DNA of 64,000 bases from Zasmidium citrigriseum (lineage: Eukaryota; Ascomycota; Dothideomycetes; Mycosphaerellales; Mycosphaerellaceae), in NCBI GenBank assembly GCA_002786025.1, contig NHNW01000026.1, positions 310,001-374,000 on the forward strand, given 5' to 3'. This document shows positions 1 through 11,249 of this stretch, in pieces. Positions within the stretch are counted from its first letter, which is position 1; every line of letters starts with the position of its first letter. Position numbers and translations under genes: made by a program. The notes beneath the pieces are model-generated. The model saw only the letters and a list, made by a program, of their open reading frames with translations. It was not told where the DNA came from and did no database searches.

Positions 1-328
1 CAGCTGTTGGTGGTCGATACTTGGTGCGGGCAAGCTCTGTCTTCTCCTCCATGCTCGTGTTTGCTGCTGAACAGATCTCATACCAGCCTCGCATGAGACC
101 GACGTAGTCCTGGCCACCTTTGACTTCCGCCAGTCCCAACAAGCGGCCATCTGGCACCGAGACTGCCGATCTTGCTCCCGTCATGTCCACCTCGATACCA
201 AATACAAAGCCCAGAGCCAGTCTGTCGCTGTTCAAGCATGCTCTTGCTGAGGAATGACTCGAATCTGCGTAAGGCACTGCACATCCGAGAAGCAACATCG
301 CAAGCCTGATGATGTTTTCGAACAGCAT
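1..328 (-). CDS. partial secreted protein of unknown function, runs off left edge
   Basis: An open frame starts at the ATG complementary to 326-328 and stays open to base 1, so at least 109 residues are visible and the C-terminus is outside the window. The N-terminus (MLFENIIRLAMLLLGCAV) is a hydrophobic, signal-peptide-like stretch. Next comes a glycine-rich segment, LGFVFGIEVDMTGARSAV followed by a DGR and a GGQDYVG motif. This loosely recalls the first phosphate loop of Hsp70/actin-fold proteins (GIDxGTTxSxVAV), but the key residues differ and I do not assign that function. It is divergent from the secreted-protein gene at 564, with about 235 bases between the starts. An intron outside the visible part cannot be excluded. 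Confidence 0.5.
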   Translation of the reverse strand, partial: MLFENIIRLAMLLLGCAVPYADSSHSSARACLNSDRLALGFVFGIEVDMTGARSAVSVPDGRLLGLAEVKGGQDYVGLMRGWYEICSAANTSMEEKTELARTKYRPPTA

Positions 329-563
329 GCCCGAATCGTGGATCGAGATACGCAGTATCGCAGACTCGCTGCGCTGAGAGGCGCGTTCAGTGGAGTAGGT
401 TGAGATCGGCACAGCTGGCAACTTCGAGCTCCTTCACATGCGGCACAGTCAAAGAGTCTTGGCTAGTTTCATCTCACGACTGTCCTGGACCTGTTTCGCT
501 GTGTTACTACCAAAGCGTTCTTTCCAAACAGACATTCGGACGATTCCAGGATACATCAAAGCC

Positions 564-977
564 ATGAAGATAGACCTCAGAGCACTTGTCGTCCTCAGCA
601 TGCTTGTCTTCTTGGGCGCTGGCCGTCCCTCCGCAATGCACGCCCCGTCCAACGGCACCAATTCTCCCGACTTCCAATTCATTGATGACTCCTGGAGCAA
701 TAGCAACGATTCCTATTTCCACAACTACGACTCACGGAATCCAATCGAGACTGTCCTGAACTTGGGGGACATTCCTGGTCAACTTCCCGCCGACTGGGAC
801 TTTTACGGCGGCAACTTGTGCAAAACCGATGATGACTGCGATGGAGTCTGCCCGCCATATCTTATGGCCCAATGCTACGGATCAGAGTGAGTCTAGCCAG
901 GTCGGGACTGAGATTGGTGCTGAGATTGATTTAGCAAGACTTGTCAATGTGGCTTCGGTTTCGATCCGGAGACATGA
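564..977 (+). CDS. small secreted cysteine-rich protein (effector-like), two exons
   Basis: Exons are 564-886 and 935-977, giving 121 residues. The start is the second in-frame ATG, because it opens directly into a signal peptide (MKIDLRALVVLSMLVFLGAG). Exon 1 alone meets a stop at 888-890. A donor GTGAGT at 887 and acceptor TTTAG at 934 remove 48 bases and add the tail DKTCQCGFGFDPET. The mature protein has six cysteines, all in the last third, spaced C-x5-C-x3-C-x7-C-x6-C-x-C, which implies three disulphides. It is preceded by an Asn/Ser/Asp-rich linker. Secretion and disulphide bonding are inferences. No family is recognised; the size and Cys content fit an effector-type or cell-wall protein. 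Confidence 0.6.
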
Positions 978-2019
978 AACAGATCTGACCCCGGGTTGCT
1001 CTCTTGGAGAAAGAAGCTCATTCAGATATGTTGAGGATACATCAGATGTTGTGTACTTCTTCCCATTTGACGGTAGCAATCGAAGGCAGGGTTCATTGTC
1101 CCTGGTAGTAAACCGGCGCTGTGGCATCGTCAAGTGGGCAAAGAGGCATTGAAGTTGAAGACAGTCCTAAGAGTACCACCAGTATCAAAAGTCCCATGTT
1201 TCCCACAGATCACTGGAGGGAGGAGCAAGCCAATGTTTGATTCAGTCTCCTTGAGTGATATCATGTGACGAGGCTTGAAGTTTTCTCGTTATGAGCAGCG
1301 AGCGGTCGTCGCTGGCACGCCTGTCATGCTGTCTTGGCCCACCAGAAAATCGAGAATCATGCCTTCTAGTGTCTTCTCCCAATCTTGAGCTACTAAGAAG
1401 ATCAATGTGGTTCAAGGAGTCATTCTATGCTACAAGATCTTGGTTCTTGGGGACGTTTGGGGCGCATGACGTGTCTCGCAGGCCGTGAGATCTCTTCTGT
1501 GCCGACGTCGGTAAGCCTTCGTGGCCGCTCCTCGTCCAGTCAAAAAACACGAGAATCCCAATTTGGTAAGTCCAGAGGCTGTGAGCTCCAATCGGAGATA
1601 TCGCTTACCACTATTTCGGGTGTGAGATCTTGGTACTGTGAGATAAGCTTTGGAGCTACCGCAGCCTTGCATCAAACGCTGTAGTCGTGAGTGAATAAGT
1701 CCCGCGATGTAATATCTTTTGAAGACGGGATGAGAGGGTAGAGAGGTGCTTACCAGTTAGAAGATGACACACTGGCAGGGGCCTTTTGGTGATGGACGCA
1801 GTATTTATGCCACGATGATTGCCGGTCTGATTGTACAGCTTCTACACATCCAAACGACTCTCAAGAAATTCAGGACATTCCAAGCGCAAAGCACTCAAGA
1901 ATCACCGCACCCTTCCAGAGCACATCGAATCAAGACCTTCAAGAGCAGAAGACTCCTGCAATACACCTCTTCACATCGACATCACATCACCGACTTTAAG
2001 CGCAGACCATTCACTCAAG
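978..2019. other. intergenic; 5' region of the first paralogue
   Basis: No convincing gene is visible. The short open frames here have no start context, splice signals or recognisable protein features. The last 150 bases or so, rich in C and A, are probably the 5' leader of the gene at 2020. Confidence 0.5.
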
Positions 2020-2934
2020 ATGGCTGCCACAACCTCACCACAAGAACAGGCCGCAAAGGCCAAGATCATCGTCATCGGCCCTTACGGAACGATGCTGGAG
2101 TACTTCTCCACCACACCAAAGGAGACCGAAGCCGAGCGGTACAAGGCGTACTTGAATCACCTCGGTCTGCTCGGCATGACCCGAAATGAAGATGATGGCC
2201 AGGATGCGGCGCTCCTCGCTCACCTCATCGAGGAACGCTCGTTCTTTTTGCAGCGTTCGAGCCTCCCGGAGCTGGAAAAGGGCACCCCGAGCGCTGAGCT
2301 GCACCTCAAAGGCACCTTGGCCGAGCGGGACGTGGTGAGGAGAAGCCTCGTGCCGATTCGGGAGAGGTTGGTTCAGCATGAATACGACATTGCTGAGGTC
2401 CCCTTGATAGAACCCTTGCCCGAGACTCACTCTGCTGGCCGGCCTAGCGCTTGGGAGGCGCCCAGGGTGAAGATTTACGGCCCCAAGCGGCCGGTGGGAA
2501 GGCCGCCGGGCCGCAAGACAGATTCACCCCAGGTGAAGAAGAGGAAGCAGCCCTATCCCCGGGTCGAGGCCAATCGAAATGGTCTTAATCAAGCCATCGA
2601 TGGCTCGGATGCCGTCGCAGTCCGGAGAGTGAGAGACATTCAACCTCGTCCTCCGCCGCCTCCGGCCCGAGGTGAGGTAGGGCACACCGAAGGCCCGATC
2701 ACCTCGGCGCCTCCTCCTCACTTTGCGCTCGGTATGGAGCCGAATCCACCCATGCTGGCGCCTTGGGATAATCTGGCTCCTCTTGGAGATGTGGGAATGG
2801 GTGCGCCGCGCTCGCTGCTGGACCAAGGGATGCAAGATCTCTTCTCTGAATTCGCCGCGCAGCAGGGCATGTCAAGTGAGGAGCTCGCACGCGATTTGGA
2901 GTGGTATCGCAACCAGTCTCTCCTAGACCAGTAG
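2020..2934 (+). CDS. GPxGT/AT-hook family protein, copy 1
   Basis: This is a single-exon gene of 304 residues. The ATG at 2020 is chosen over upstream starts because of its strong context (CAAGATGGC) and because two paralogues at 15483 and 17973 also begin MA and reach the shared block within 12-30 residues. The block is KIIVIGPYGTMLEYFSTTP, followed by a helical region with an EERSFF motif that matches EERAYF in copy 2 and REINYFEAR in copy 3. A basic patch at residues about 152-166 contains VGRPPGRK, a good AT-hook core (GRP), suggesting binding in the minor groove of AT-rich DNA and a nuclear location. The rest is proline-rich with a helical, acidic C-terminus. Function is unknown; the AT-hook role is inference. 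It lies 1.4 kb left of the RIP-mutated element. Confidence 0.75.
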   Translation: MAATTSPQEQAAKAKIIVIGPYGTMLEYFSTTPKETEAERYKAYLNHLGLLGMTRNEDDGQDAALLAHLIEERSFFLQRSSLPELEKGTPSAELHLKGTLAERDVVRRSLVPIRERLVQHEYDIAEVPLIEPLPETHSAGRPSAWEAPRVKIYGPKRPVGRPPGRKTDSPQVKKRKQPYPRVEANRNGLNQAIDGSDAVAVRRVRDIQPRPPPPPARGEVGHTEGPITSAPPPHFALGMEPNPPMLAPWDNLAPLGDVGMGAPRSLLDQGMQDLFSEFAAQQGMSSEELARDLEWYRNQSLLDQ

Positions 2935-4229
2935 TCTCCCCATCAGCGATCAAAGGCTGGATAGTGGGCTTGGATGGTCGTGGTTTGAAGGAGATACGAG
3001 CGTTGGAGTTGGGGATTGGCATTTTCTTGTTCTTTGGTAGCGTGGGCGTATTTCTCTTGGGTCCCCTTGGACGGGGGCTGAATGTGAAGGCTTTGAACTC
3101 ATTCTTCACCTCTCTATCATGCTCTCAACAGCGGCAGGCCTTTCACTCGTGCTGTATGACCCTTAATGCCTTGGCTAACGTCAGCATTCAGCGAGATGTC
3201 TATCATCGCTGTGAGGATCTCAGATCTGCGCCTCTCTCTTTACGGCATCAAGCCTTTCAAACGTGCTCTACACCTTCGATCGCCTCAGTCAATGTTTGCA
3301 TTCAGCGAGATAGCAATCTCCCATGTCAAACCTCCGGTTCTGCCCGCCTTTCTCAACAGCAACGAGTCTCCAGATCTGTTGTATGCCCACTCAATGCCGT
3401 GGCCAGCATCACCATGAAGCGAGATAGTGTTCTTTCAATGTCAAGATCCCAGTTATGCACAGCTTTATCAACAGCAAAATACTCTTCAAATGTGCCGTGT
3501 GCCCGTCGAATGCCGCACCGAATGTCAGCGTTCAAAGAAACGGCATTCATGGATGTGAAGATATGAATTCTGCACACCTTCCTCAACGGGAGGAATTCCT
3601 GCATGCCTTTCGGTTGTTGTAGCCCCCATCATGATGCGTTGAGATGGTGCTTGTGGATTGCAAGGCATCTGCGACAGCACAGATGCATTCACGTCATGAA
3701 AAGACCTCTCGGCAGCGACAAGACCTTCGAATGTGCTACGCCACAGTCCAATACTTCACTCGCTGCGCCAGCATCTACTGCACTTGAAGCTGGATCTTTT
3801 GAACCACTCTCGACGATGACATTGAATTCAAAGGCACCAAGTACCGTTTCGACACTGTGGTTGCTGTCGCCAGTTCACAAGAAAGATCATCATGCTGTGA
3901 CGAATCTGCAAGTTTCGCACACGGCTCTCCGCTATGTCGGCGTATTCACACGCACTGGGTGCTCTCCAAGTTCCATGGCCACTGCCGTTGCCGATTGAGA
4001 TATTATGTGATGATCTCAGCTCTTCTACACTGACGAATCCTGGAAAGGACCATCAAGACGGCGTCGTTTTAGATTGTGCTGCTTCATGCCATCTGGGAGG
4101 CACAGTCTGTCAAATCATCCATTACTGAGCTCTCTCCAGAGCGCCACCGATGTTTGATACACGATGACCTTTCCGATGCCACGGATACATCCTGCAATCG
4201 AGGAGATACAATGCCGCTACCTCCTAAAT
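2935..4229. other. intergenic, 3' flank of copy 1 with tandem repeat
   Basis: Apart from the tandem repeat at 3121-3590 I see no gene. An open frame at 2901-3566 crosses the repeat and overlaps the end of copy 1; it has no signal of being translated. Confidence 0.5.
3121..3590. repeat. degenerate tandem repeat, about 115-base period, four units
   Basis: Units start near 3125, 3240, 3353 and 3468. Each opens with a form of CTCAACAGC(A/G), has a central CATTCAGCGAGATA-like box (CAGCGAGATG, CAGCGAGATA, AAGCGAGATA, CAAAGAAACG), and ends just before the next CTCAACAGC. Units have diverged strongly, so this is an old tandem array. It sits in the 3' flank of the copy 1 gene. Confidence 0.65.
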
Positions 4230-4230
4230 C

Positions 4231-4305
4231 AGGCGGGTTCTTCGCTAAAGCTTTGATTAAGATTTGATTGGATTAGTCATCGGCTGAAGCTTTAGCGAAG
4301 CGCCT
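4231..4305. repeat. inverted repeat just outside the element's left end
   Basis: CTTCGCTAAAGCTT (4240-4253) is mirrored by AAGCTTTAGCGAAG (4287-4300). The outer bases AGGCG (4231) and CGCCT (4301-4305) also pair if four bases on the left bulge out. The arms total about 19 bases around a 33-base AT-rich loop. It could be a MITE-like relic, a solo terminus, or part of the outer boundary of the large element. Confidence 0.6.
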
Positions 4306-5159
4306 AAGGACAAGGGTCACGGATTTCGCGCTAGCAACACTATCTACACCTCTCAATCCACACATATATTAACACTACTTAATAACGACGTATCGTATCG
4401 AAAATATACTATAGTAAGGTCGTAGAAAAAGACATAGCGATTCTAGCAAACTAATTTTTAGGTAGGAAGATTAATAATTTATAGAGATCTATTCGGTCTA
4501 GTAGGTTCTACGAGTAAATACTATCTATATATTCTATAAACTACTTATATAACGATATTAATAACCTAGTCTTTATATACTAAAATATATCTCCTTAGTC
4601 GCTAGAGTCTACTCTATCTATTACTATTCTCTAATAGAGTACGCGACTCTTCGTTCTCGAGCTATTACTTCCTCTTATCTACCTTTTTACCTACGCCCTT
4701 TTAACCTATTTTAATCGAGGCGGAATATACTAATAGTACTATTAAAGGTTTAGCGACACTATAGCTCTAAAGGATACTAGTAGTAGTTAGTTTAAGATAG
4801 GCGGCGGCTATATAGCGTCCTACGGCGGCGGTAGTAGCTAGACGAACGAGTCTAAGAAGTAGCGTAGTAAGAGATAGAAGGCCGAGAAGTAGAAGTAGCG
4901 TACTACGGCTATAGGCTAGGCTTAGCTACTACGCCTAGCTATAACTCGTAAGACCCTAGCGTAGACTATCGATAGCTTACTTAGTAGTATACTAGAGGAG
5001 GAAGGCTTTAGTAACTAGTAGATATACTACGAGGAAGTCTAGTCTATTATAGATAACGACGAGTAGAGTTTCGAGGATCTAGATAATATCTAGAAGGTAT
5101 ATTAAGGAGCTACTATACCCGAGTCTCGCTAACTATCTATAGTTCTAACGCCTAATATA

Positions 5160-6520
5160 CGACCTTAGTAAGATATAAGACGCTAGCGAGTCCGACTAGT
5201 AGCGCCGGTTTATCGAGGTTAGACTACGGAAGATCCTTAAGCTACTATACCTAGATAAGGACTAGATCTAGCTATCGAAGCTTTAGGTTAACGTTATTAA
5301 TAGTCTACTCTTTAGCCTAGTAGATATCCTTATAATCGCTAAAACCGGAGCTAGTAAGACGCTCTACTTCTAAGCTACGGTAATCTTAACTAGTATAATA
5401 GTCTAGTTAATTACGCCTCTAAACCGACTTAGCGACTAGTAGGCTAGTAACCTAAACAAACTACTAGAGAGCTTATATAACCTTATTAAAGCCTACTATA
5501 TTATAGAGAAGAATAAGACTAAGAAGCTCCTTTAGGAAATTAAGGATAGCGAGTATAACCTAGTAGTTATTAGCCTAGAGTAGGTAGCTAGCCTAGTATT
5601 TAAGAAGATACTAAAGAATAACCTAGCTATCTATAACTATACGGTAGCGTTAATTATCGATAAGGTGTATTACGTCGATAAGTAGCGAGACTTTCGAAAG
5701 GAGTATATATAGCTAAAGTTATTCCGCGACCTTCTTCGTCGAGATATAGTCCTCCTCGGTTATACGGCTACTTTAACTAAAGAGAGTAAGAAGTTTATCC
5801 TCGAGAAGGCTAGCTTCCGTAAGGTAGGCCTCTAAGTATTCTAGACCCGTATTATTCGTAGTAGCGTCGATCGTACTAATATAACCTTTATCTATAAGAC
5901 GATATCTAAGAAGTAGAGCGGCCGGAACAACTTTAGCTTCCTATACTAGCTCTTTAAAGATACCGTAAATACTAAGTAAGGCCTACTAGTCGCTATACCT
6001 TAGAAGCTTACGAAGTCGCTTATATTCCTTAATAGTCTAATATTTATCGATAACTACGCTAAGGTAATTCGCGGTTAGCTACTTCGTTTAACTAAAGACT
6101 AGCTAGATCTAAAGAAGAAGTACTACGTTAGTAGAGGCGATAGACTAGATATTCTACGTATTATCTCTATCTATATAGCGTAGGTATTAAAGACTAACTA
6201 GGACCGAATCTTTAACGAATACTAGAAGCTAGACTCGGCTATTCGAGCCGTACTAGGTATAACGGCGTTTAGTATAGGGTTAAACGTCCGTAATATTAAG
6301 TTCGTTATCTAGGTTAGTATAGTAATTACTAAGGCTATTAAGGATCTTATCTAGCGACTAGGCCGTAGCGGTCGTAATATCGAGGACTACTTCGCTATCT
6401 AGTATATATCGTATACTATCGACGATAACGTAAAGAACGCTCGGGTAGGCGATATTTCGATAGTAACTCGCTTATAGGCTCGCCTTACGAATATCCCTAG
6501 TAAATAAGCTCTAGCCGCCG
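5160..6520 (+). pseudogene. RecQ-like DEAD/DEAH-box helicase, RIP-inactivated
   Basis: Reading through the TAG/TAA codons in one + frame gives the helicase motifs in order. There is a Walker A at about 5332-5370 (IIAKTGASKT; the Ser comes from a Gly codon by a RIP-type G-to-A). A DExH-like box LIIDKVYYVDK follows near 5650, where the Lys and Tyr are RIP-type changes of Glu and His. Motif III is GYTATLT near 5760, and motif VI is RLGRSGRN near 6352-6378. The order, spacing and the QRLGRAGRD-like motif VI match SF2 RecQ-type helicases. All in-frame stops are of the RIP class, so the gene is dead. RecQ-like helicases occur in fungal subtelomeric repeats and mobile elements; which applies here is not known. 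Confidence 0.7.
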
Positions 6521-6699
6521 AGGATATACTTACTATCGAGGATAACGATAAAGATAGCGATAACGAAGACGATAGTTAAGACGAGGGCGCCTATAGTTTA
6601 CGACTAGGCGATACCGCCTATAGTCCTCCTATCTAGGGCGAGTAGGGTTTCTAGAACTAAAAAGAGACCTAGTTCTATAATAATATCCCTAAGATACTC

Positions 6700-8100
6700 C
6701 GTAACTTATAGAATAGCTAGATATATAATCTAGACGGCGTATACCCTCGTATAGTTATTAATAACGCTCTTAGCGAGTAAGGTAATATATATCCGGAGGA
6801 GAAGTAGTAGCTAAAGCGTTACTATAACTATTATTATCTAGAGATCGAGGTAGAGCTTAGTATAGACGAGAAGCCGCTAGCTAAATCGTTAGCCCTATAG
6901 AAGAAACTACGTAAGGGTACTAAGTAAGGCTACGCTTTAGCGATACTTTAAGACTTCTACTCTAGTCTACTCGAATCTTAATATCTAGGATTTAGCCTCT
7001 TTACTATACTAGCTAAGGGCCTTCTAGACGCCGAGCTATAGTAGGCCGTATACTCTCTATTTAAGACTAATACGCTAACTAGTATATATACGATAGAATA
7101 GCTTATACGTCTAGATCTACGGTTCTAAGCTTAGGTTAATAGTAATCTAAACAAGGTATAGTAGCTTATCGATCTATTAAATAGCGAGATATACGGAGAT
7201 ATCGATAAGGCGTATAGTTAGATTAAAGCCGCTAAAGAGGTATCTAAGCTAGTAGGAAAGTCCGTAAAGGCTTAAGGTAAGTAGCTAGTAAGTAGCTCGT
7301 AACTAGCGTCGCTAAAGACTCTAGCTAGATCTTAATCTTAATCGACGCGGAAGTCTAATATTACTATCGACGACGTCCGTAAGGCTACTAGAGAGTCGGC
7401 GGGCGTAAACGCCTCGCGTCTATCGTCGTCGTCGGACACCTTACGCTATAAGGTAATAGCTAAGAGTATAGAGTCGTAGTCGTAATCGTAGGCTACTACT
7501 ACTACTATTACTACTAGTGCTAGTACTAGTAGTAACGTAGAGATAAGAGACCTAAGCCTAGTTACTAGTAAGAAGTACCCTCTTAGTAGTCTAAACACCC
7601 CTAGACATTATAAGATAGTAGTCTCTAGTAATACTCCTCTACGATATAGCCTTATCGATTCGGATACCGCTAAGTAGATACTTATTAACGTAAGCTAGTA
7701 GACTATGTTACTAGTAACGATACGTAGCGGCCGTATATCTAGGCCCTTATAGCGAGTCCTCTAAGGTACTAAGCGATATAGTATACTATCCTCTACTACT
7801 ATACCCTCGCTAACTACTCTATCTCGTTATTGTAGAGCTAGCGAAGCTCTAACGCTAACGCGGACTAGTCGTCGAAGTAGTAGAGGCAACTAAGGCGGTA
7901 CGATCCTATAGTTCTTCTCGGTAGTAGGCTCTACTTAGATAGATATTCGTAGGTCGCTTTAGTTAGGTAGTAGATAGATTCGATAAAGTTAATACTACTA
8001 TAATAGAGTTCGTTATGTACTAATAGGGGATACGCTAGGGAAGGATAGGAAGCATTATATATAGATTAGATACCGTTAGTAAGATTTAGCGTACTTCGGA
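6700..8100 (+). pseudogene. decayed coding ghost after the helicase, unknown
   Basis: A + frame stays free of anything but RIP-type stops from about 6720 to 7900. It reads as a helical, Leu/Lys/Gln-rich region (near 6960 a stretch like FYSSLLES-YLGFSLF), then a Ser/Thr-rich linker. It may be the C-terminal half of the helicase protein after a frame change or intron, or a separate gag-like protein. I recognise no family. Confidence 0.35.
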
Positions 8101-8156
8101 TACTAGTCCTATTCCTTTCTACCTAACTTTATAAACTTTATAGCGTTAATAACAAT

Positions 8157-8270
8157 ATCTACGATTTAGCTCTACGCTAGCGAACGATTTAGCTCTACGT
8201 ATACGATTTCGCTCTACGTACGACGCGACTTTACGATACGTATAACGCGATTTAGCTCTACGCCGCTATA
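8157..8270. repeat. TTTAGCTCTACG repeat cluster, left copy
   Basis: GATTTAGCTCTACG occurs three times (near 8163, 8186 and 8241), with a fourth variant, GATTTCGCTCTACG, between them. The same 12-mer recurs in the same orientation near 11082-11195. The two clusters bracket about 2.8 kb of the element. Confidence 0.6.
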
Positions 8271-11081
8271 CCCTACCGCTAAATTCTCGATCTACCTATA
8301 CGAGTCCGACTATACGAATCTATTATTATTATTATCCTTATCGAATCTATCTTTATCGCCGAACGCCCGTACTCTTACTAAACGCCCTTACTATCGAATA
8401 TTATACTTATCGCCCTAGGCTAGCCTAGAGAAATATATATAGTACTACTACCTATTATTACCGAGGTAAAATACTAAAGTATAATACTAAAGTAAGTAGG
8501 TAGGCGGAACGGAGGCCTTATATATAGATAAGGGATATAAGGATCTAAAGTTTAGTATAAGACCCTCTTCTCTACTAGGTAGCCGTATTAACTAGCCGAA
8601 GCTAGGAAATAACTACCCTTCGCCGATAAGCTAGTAACCGAAGCTAGAGACCGAGACCGGGTAGTATAGATTATTAGTATACTATAGAAGGAGACGTTTA
8701 ATAATATTCTTATAAGTAAGTAAAGTACTAACTACCGCTACTAGGGCTATTAGTTCCGTAAGTAAACTATTACCTATATAGTAGACCTTCGAGTAGCCTA
8801 AGGTAGTATATAAAAGGGCTAAGGGATAACGGCGCCGGTTGTTAATAACTAGAGCTACTCGAGACTAAAGTCTTAAGATAGTCTAATCTTACGAGCCTCT
8901 TCTTAAGGGATAAGCCTAAGAGTTAGAACTCTATAACCGATAGTACTAGATAACGACTAGTATAAGCCGCCTCTTTTATAGCCGAGATTAAGACCGTTTA
9001 GTTTAGTAAAGGAGTCTAAGAGCCTACCGAAGTACGCTAACCGAAGTACGCTAAAGGACGTAAGACTAGATACTATACCCTTAATAGCTAAGGGCTATCG
9101 AAGTAGCGTAGCTAGCCGCTAGTTTAGTATTATAGCTCGATAGTTAGTAGTAGATATATCGTATACCTTACGCTATTAAGAGCCTCCCTAAGGACGCTTT
9201 AAGTCGAACCCCTAAACCCTACGCCTCTTAGAAGGCTAGCTAAGCGAACGCTAGTCGAACTATTATACTATACCTACTCGGAGCGACCTCGTAGGTAAGA
9301 GAGGTACCTCGCTAAGTACTATAATAGCTATCGAGCTAAGCTAAAGAGGTAGACCTAGGCGGGTAGAAGACTAAATAATAAAGATAAGATACCTTTACCG
9401 ACTAAGTAGAATCTTATCGATTCTAGATAGATAGTAATAGCGTTAGCGTCGAGGTTAGGTACTACTCGCTTAGTTAACGCCCTTAGCTTAGCGGCTTAGT
9501 TTTCTATTATAAAGCTAGACGGCTAGGTTTAACGATACCTAGTAAGACGGCGTAGATAACGCCCTAGTAGTACGGCGACTAGATTTAACGATATCTAGTA
9601 AGATAGCGTAGATAACGCCCTAGTAGGCGGCCTCGTTTTACGTCGTGTAGCTCGACGAGATAGGCCTAAGTGTTAGTTTAACGTCGTAACTAGATAGCTA
9701 GGCGCCCTAAGTATACTCGGTTCTTTAATATAGTAGATAGTAGCTAGCCTACCGCTTAGTTTTATCGTAAGCTTAACCGCTCGGTTTAACGTCGTTAGGT
9801 AGGACGGATCTCTCCTTACCCTAGTAGTTACTACTAAGCTAACTAACGTACGACTCGCTATTATATATATAAGGTAGATCGTATTAAGGTAGTAGAGGTT
9901 AATAAAAGGAAGAAGAAGAAGAGCGAGGGCGACGAGAACTTATAGCTACGCGTATATAAAGATTTATAGGTAGCGATATAACATTAGCGTAGGTAAGGTT
10001 TTAGATAATACTATAGTAAATAGCGACGAACGGGAGCTACCGAGGCGTAGGTATTAGGTCGCCGCGGCGCTAGAAGGGCAAAGTACGAAGTATAAAGGGT
10101 AGAAGGGTAGAAGGGTAGAAGAGTAGAAGGGTACTAAGGTAGCGTTAATAGTAGACGACTAGACGACTAGACGACTTCTTTTCCTATATAGTATATTCCT
10201 ATCTATTATAACGGTACTAAGTATACTTATTACTACCTCTCTTTCCGTTAAACTAGGCTCGAGCCTAATCGCTATACTTCTAATAAGGTCTAAAAGTCGA
10301 CCCTAGACGCTAGTAACGTCGATAGGCGGGCGTTTAAATAACTCTAGTATCTGTCTCCTCGATCCGTCTAACGGTACTATACTTAGCCTATACCTTAGGT
10401 TCTAGCCTTATCTAGGAAGTAATTACCTAGCTATAATACCTTATAGCGTCTTATAGTACCCGTCTTACCGTTATTAGTCCCTTTAGCCTAGGCTTCCGCC
10501 GTTAAAATAGTAGTTACTCTAGAGGCGGCGTTAATATCTAAATAGGCGTAATAGGCGTTAATAGTTAGTCCGGGGTATATAGTAGTAGAGGAGCTTATCC
10601 GTAGTTAGAATTACTATCGAAGCCGTCTAAATCGAAGCCGTCTAACCTAGAGCCGATAATTAATTGCTTTACTTATAGCGATTACTACTACTACTACTTA
10701 CGGCGACGTCTTCGGGGTAGATAGATATAATAAGGCGGGCTAGGATTTATACTACTAGGAGTTAGCGTTACCGTTATCGAGTAATAAGTCTACTACTATA
10801 CTAGAAAGCCTAACCGCTACGAGTTCGACTATTACTAAGCTCGCTAGCCGCTCTATATATATCTTACTTACTTAATAGGACGTATAGCTAGTTAATAAAT
10901 ACCTTTAGTATAGCCCCTAGTATACTACCTCGGCGCTAGGTATACCTCTCGCGAAGGACTCTATACTATACTATTAGGAGATATAATAGTAAAGAGGTAG
11001 CGAAGTAATCGAAAGTAGGTTTATAGCTCTAGCTCGTACGAAAGGAGGTACTATATTAAAGTCTATTAAATAGCTACCGTT
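8271..11081. other. central part of the RIP element, no recognisable gene
   Basis: The stretch is fully RIP-mutated. No frame on either strand gave me a recognisable family. It contains a 56-base direct repeat (9528 and 9584) and an 8-base microsatellite, GGGTAGAA, at about 10097-10135. It may be a nested, separate insertion, since it lies between the two direct-repeat clusters. Confidence 0.4.
9528..9628. repeat. 56-base direct repeat inside the RIP element
   Basis: A unit beginning TTTAACGATACCTAGTAAG at 9528 recurs as TTTAACGATATCTAGTAAG at 9584. Both continue through GCGTAGATAACGCCCTAGTAG. The two copies differ mainly by C-to-T type changes. Confidence 0.65.
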
Positions 11082-11195
11082 TTAGCTCTACGCCTAATAA
11101 GATACCCTAGCTTATAGTACTCGATTAATTTAGCTCTACGTATAGGGTTAATTTAGCTCTATATATAATCGATTTCGCTCTACGCTATCTAACCT
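11082..11195. repeat. TTTAGCTCTACG repeat cluster, right copy
   Basis: TTTTAGCTCTACG, AATTTAGCTCTACG, AATTTAGCTCTATA and GATTTCGCTCTACG lie within about 115 bases, in the same orientation as the cluster at 8157-8270. Confidence 0.6.
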
Positions 11196-11249
11196 ATCTA
11201 CGCTAATCTATACCTTATACGCTAGCTTAATTATCTAATCTAAGCTCGT

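Noticed and set aside
2901..3566. 221-codon open frame on the + strand across the 115-base repeats.
   Set aside because: It overlaps copy 1 in another frame, has no start context, and its repeated 'protein' simply mirrors the DNA repeat.
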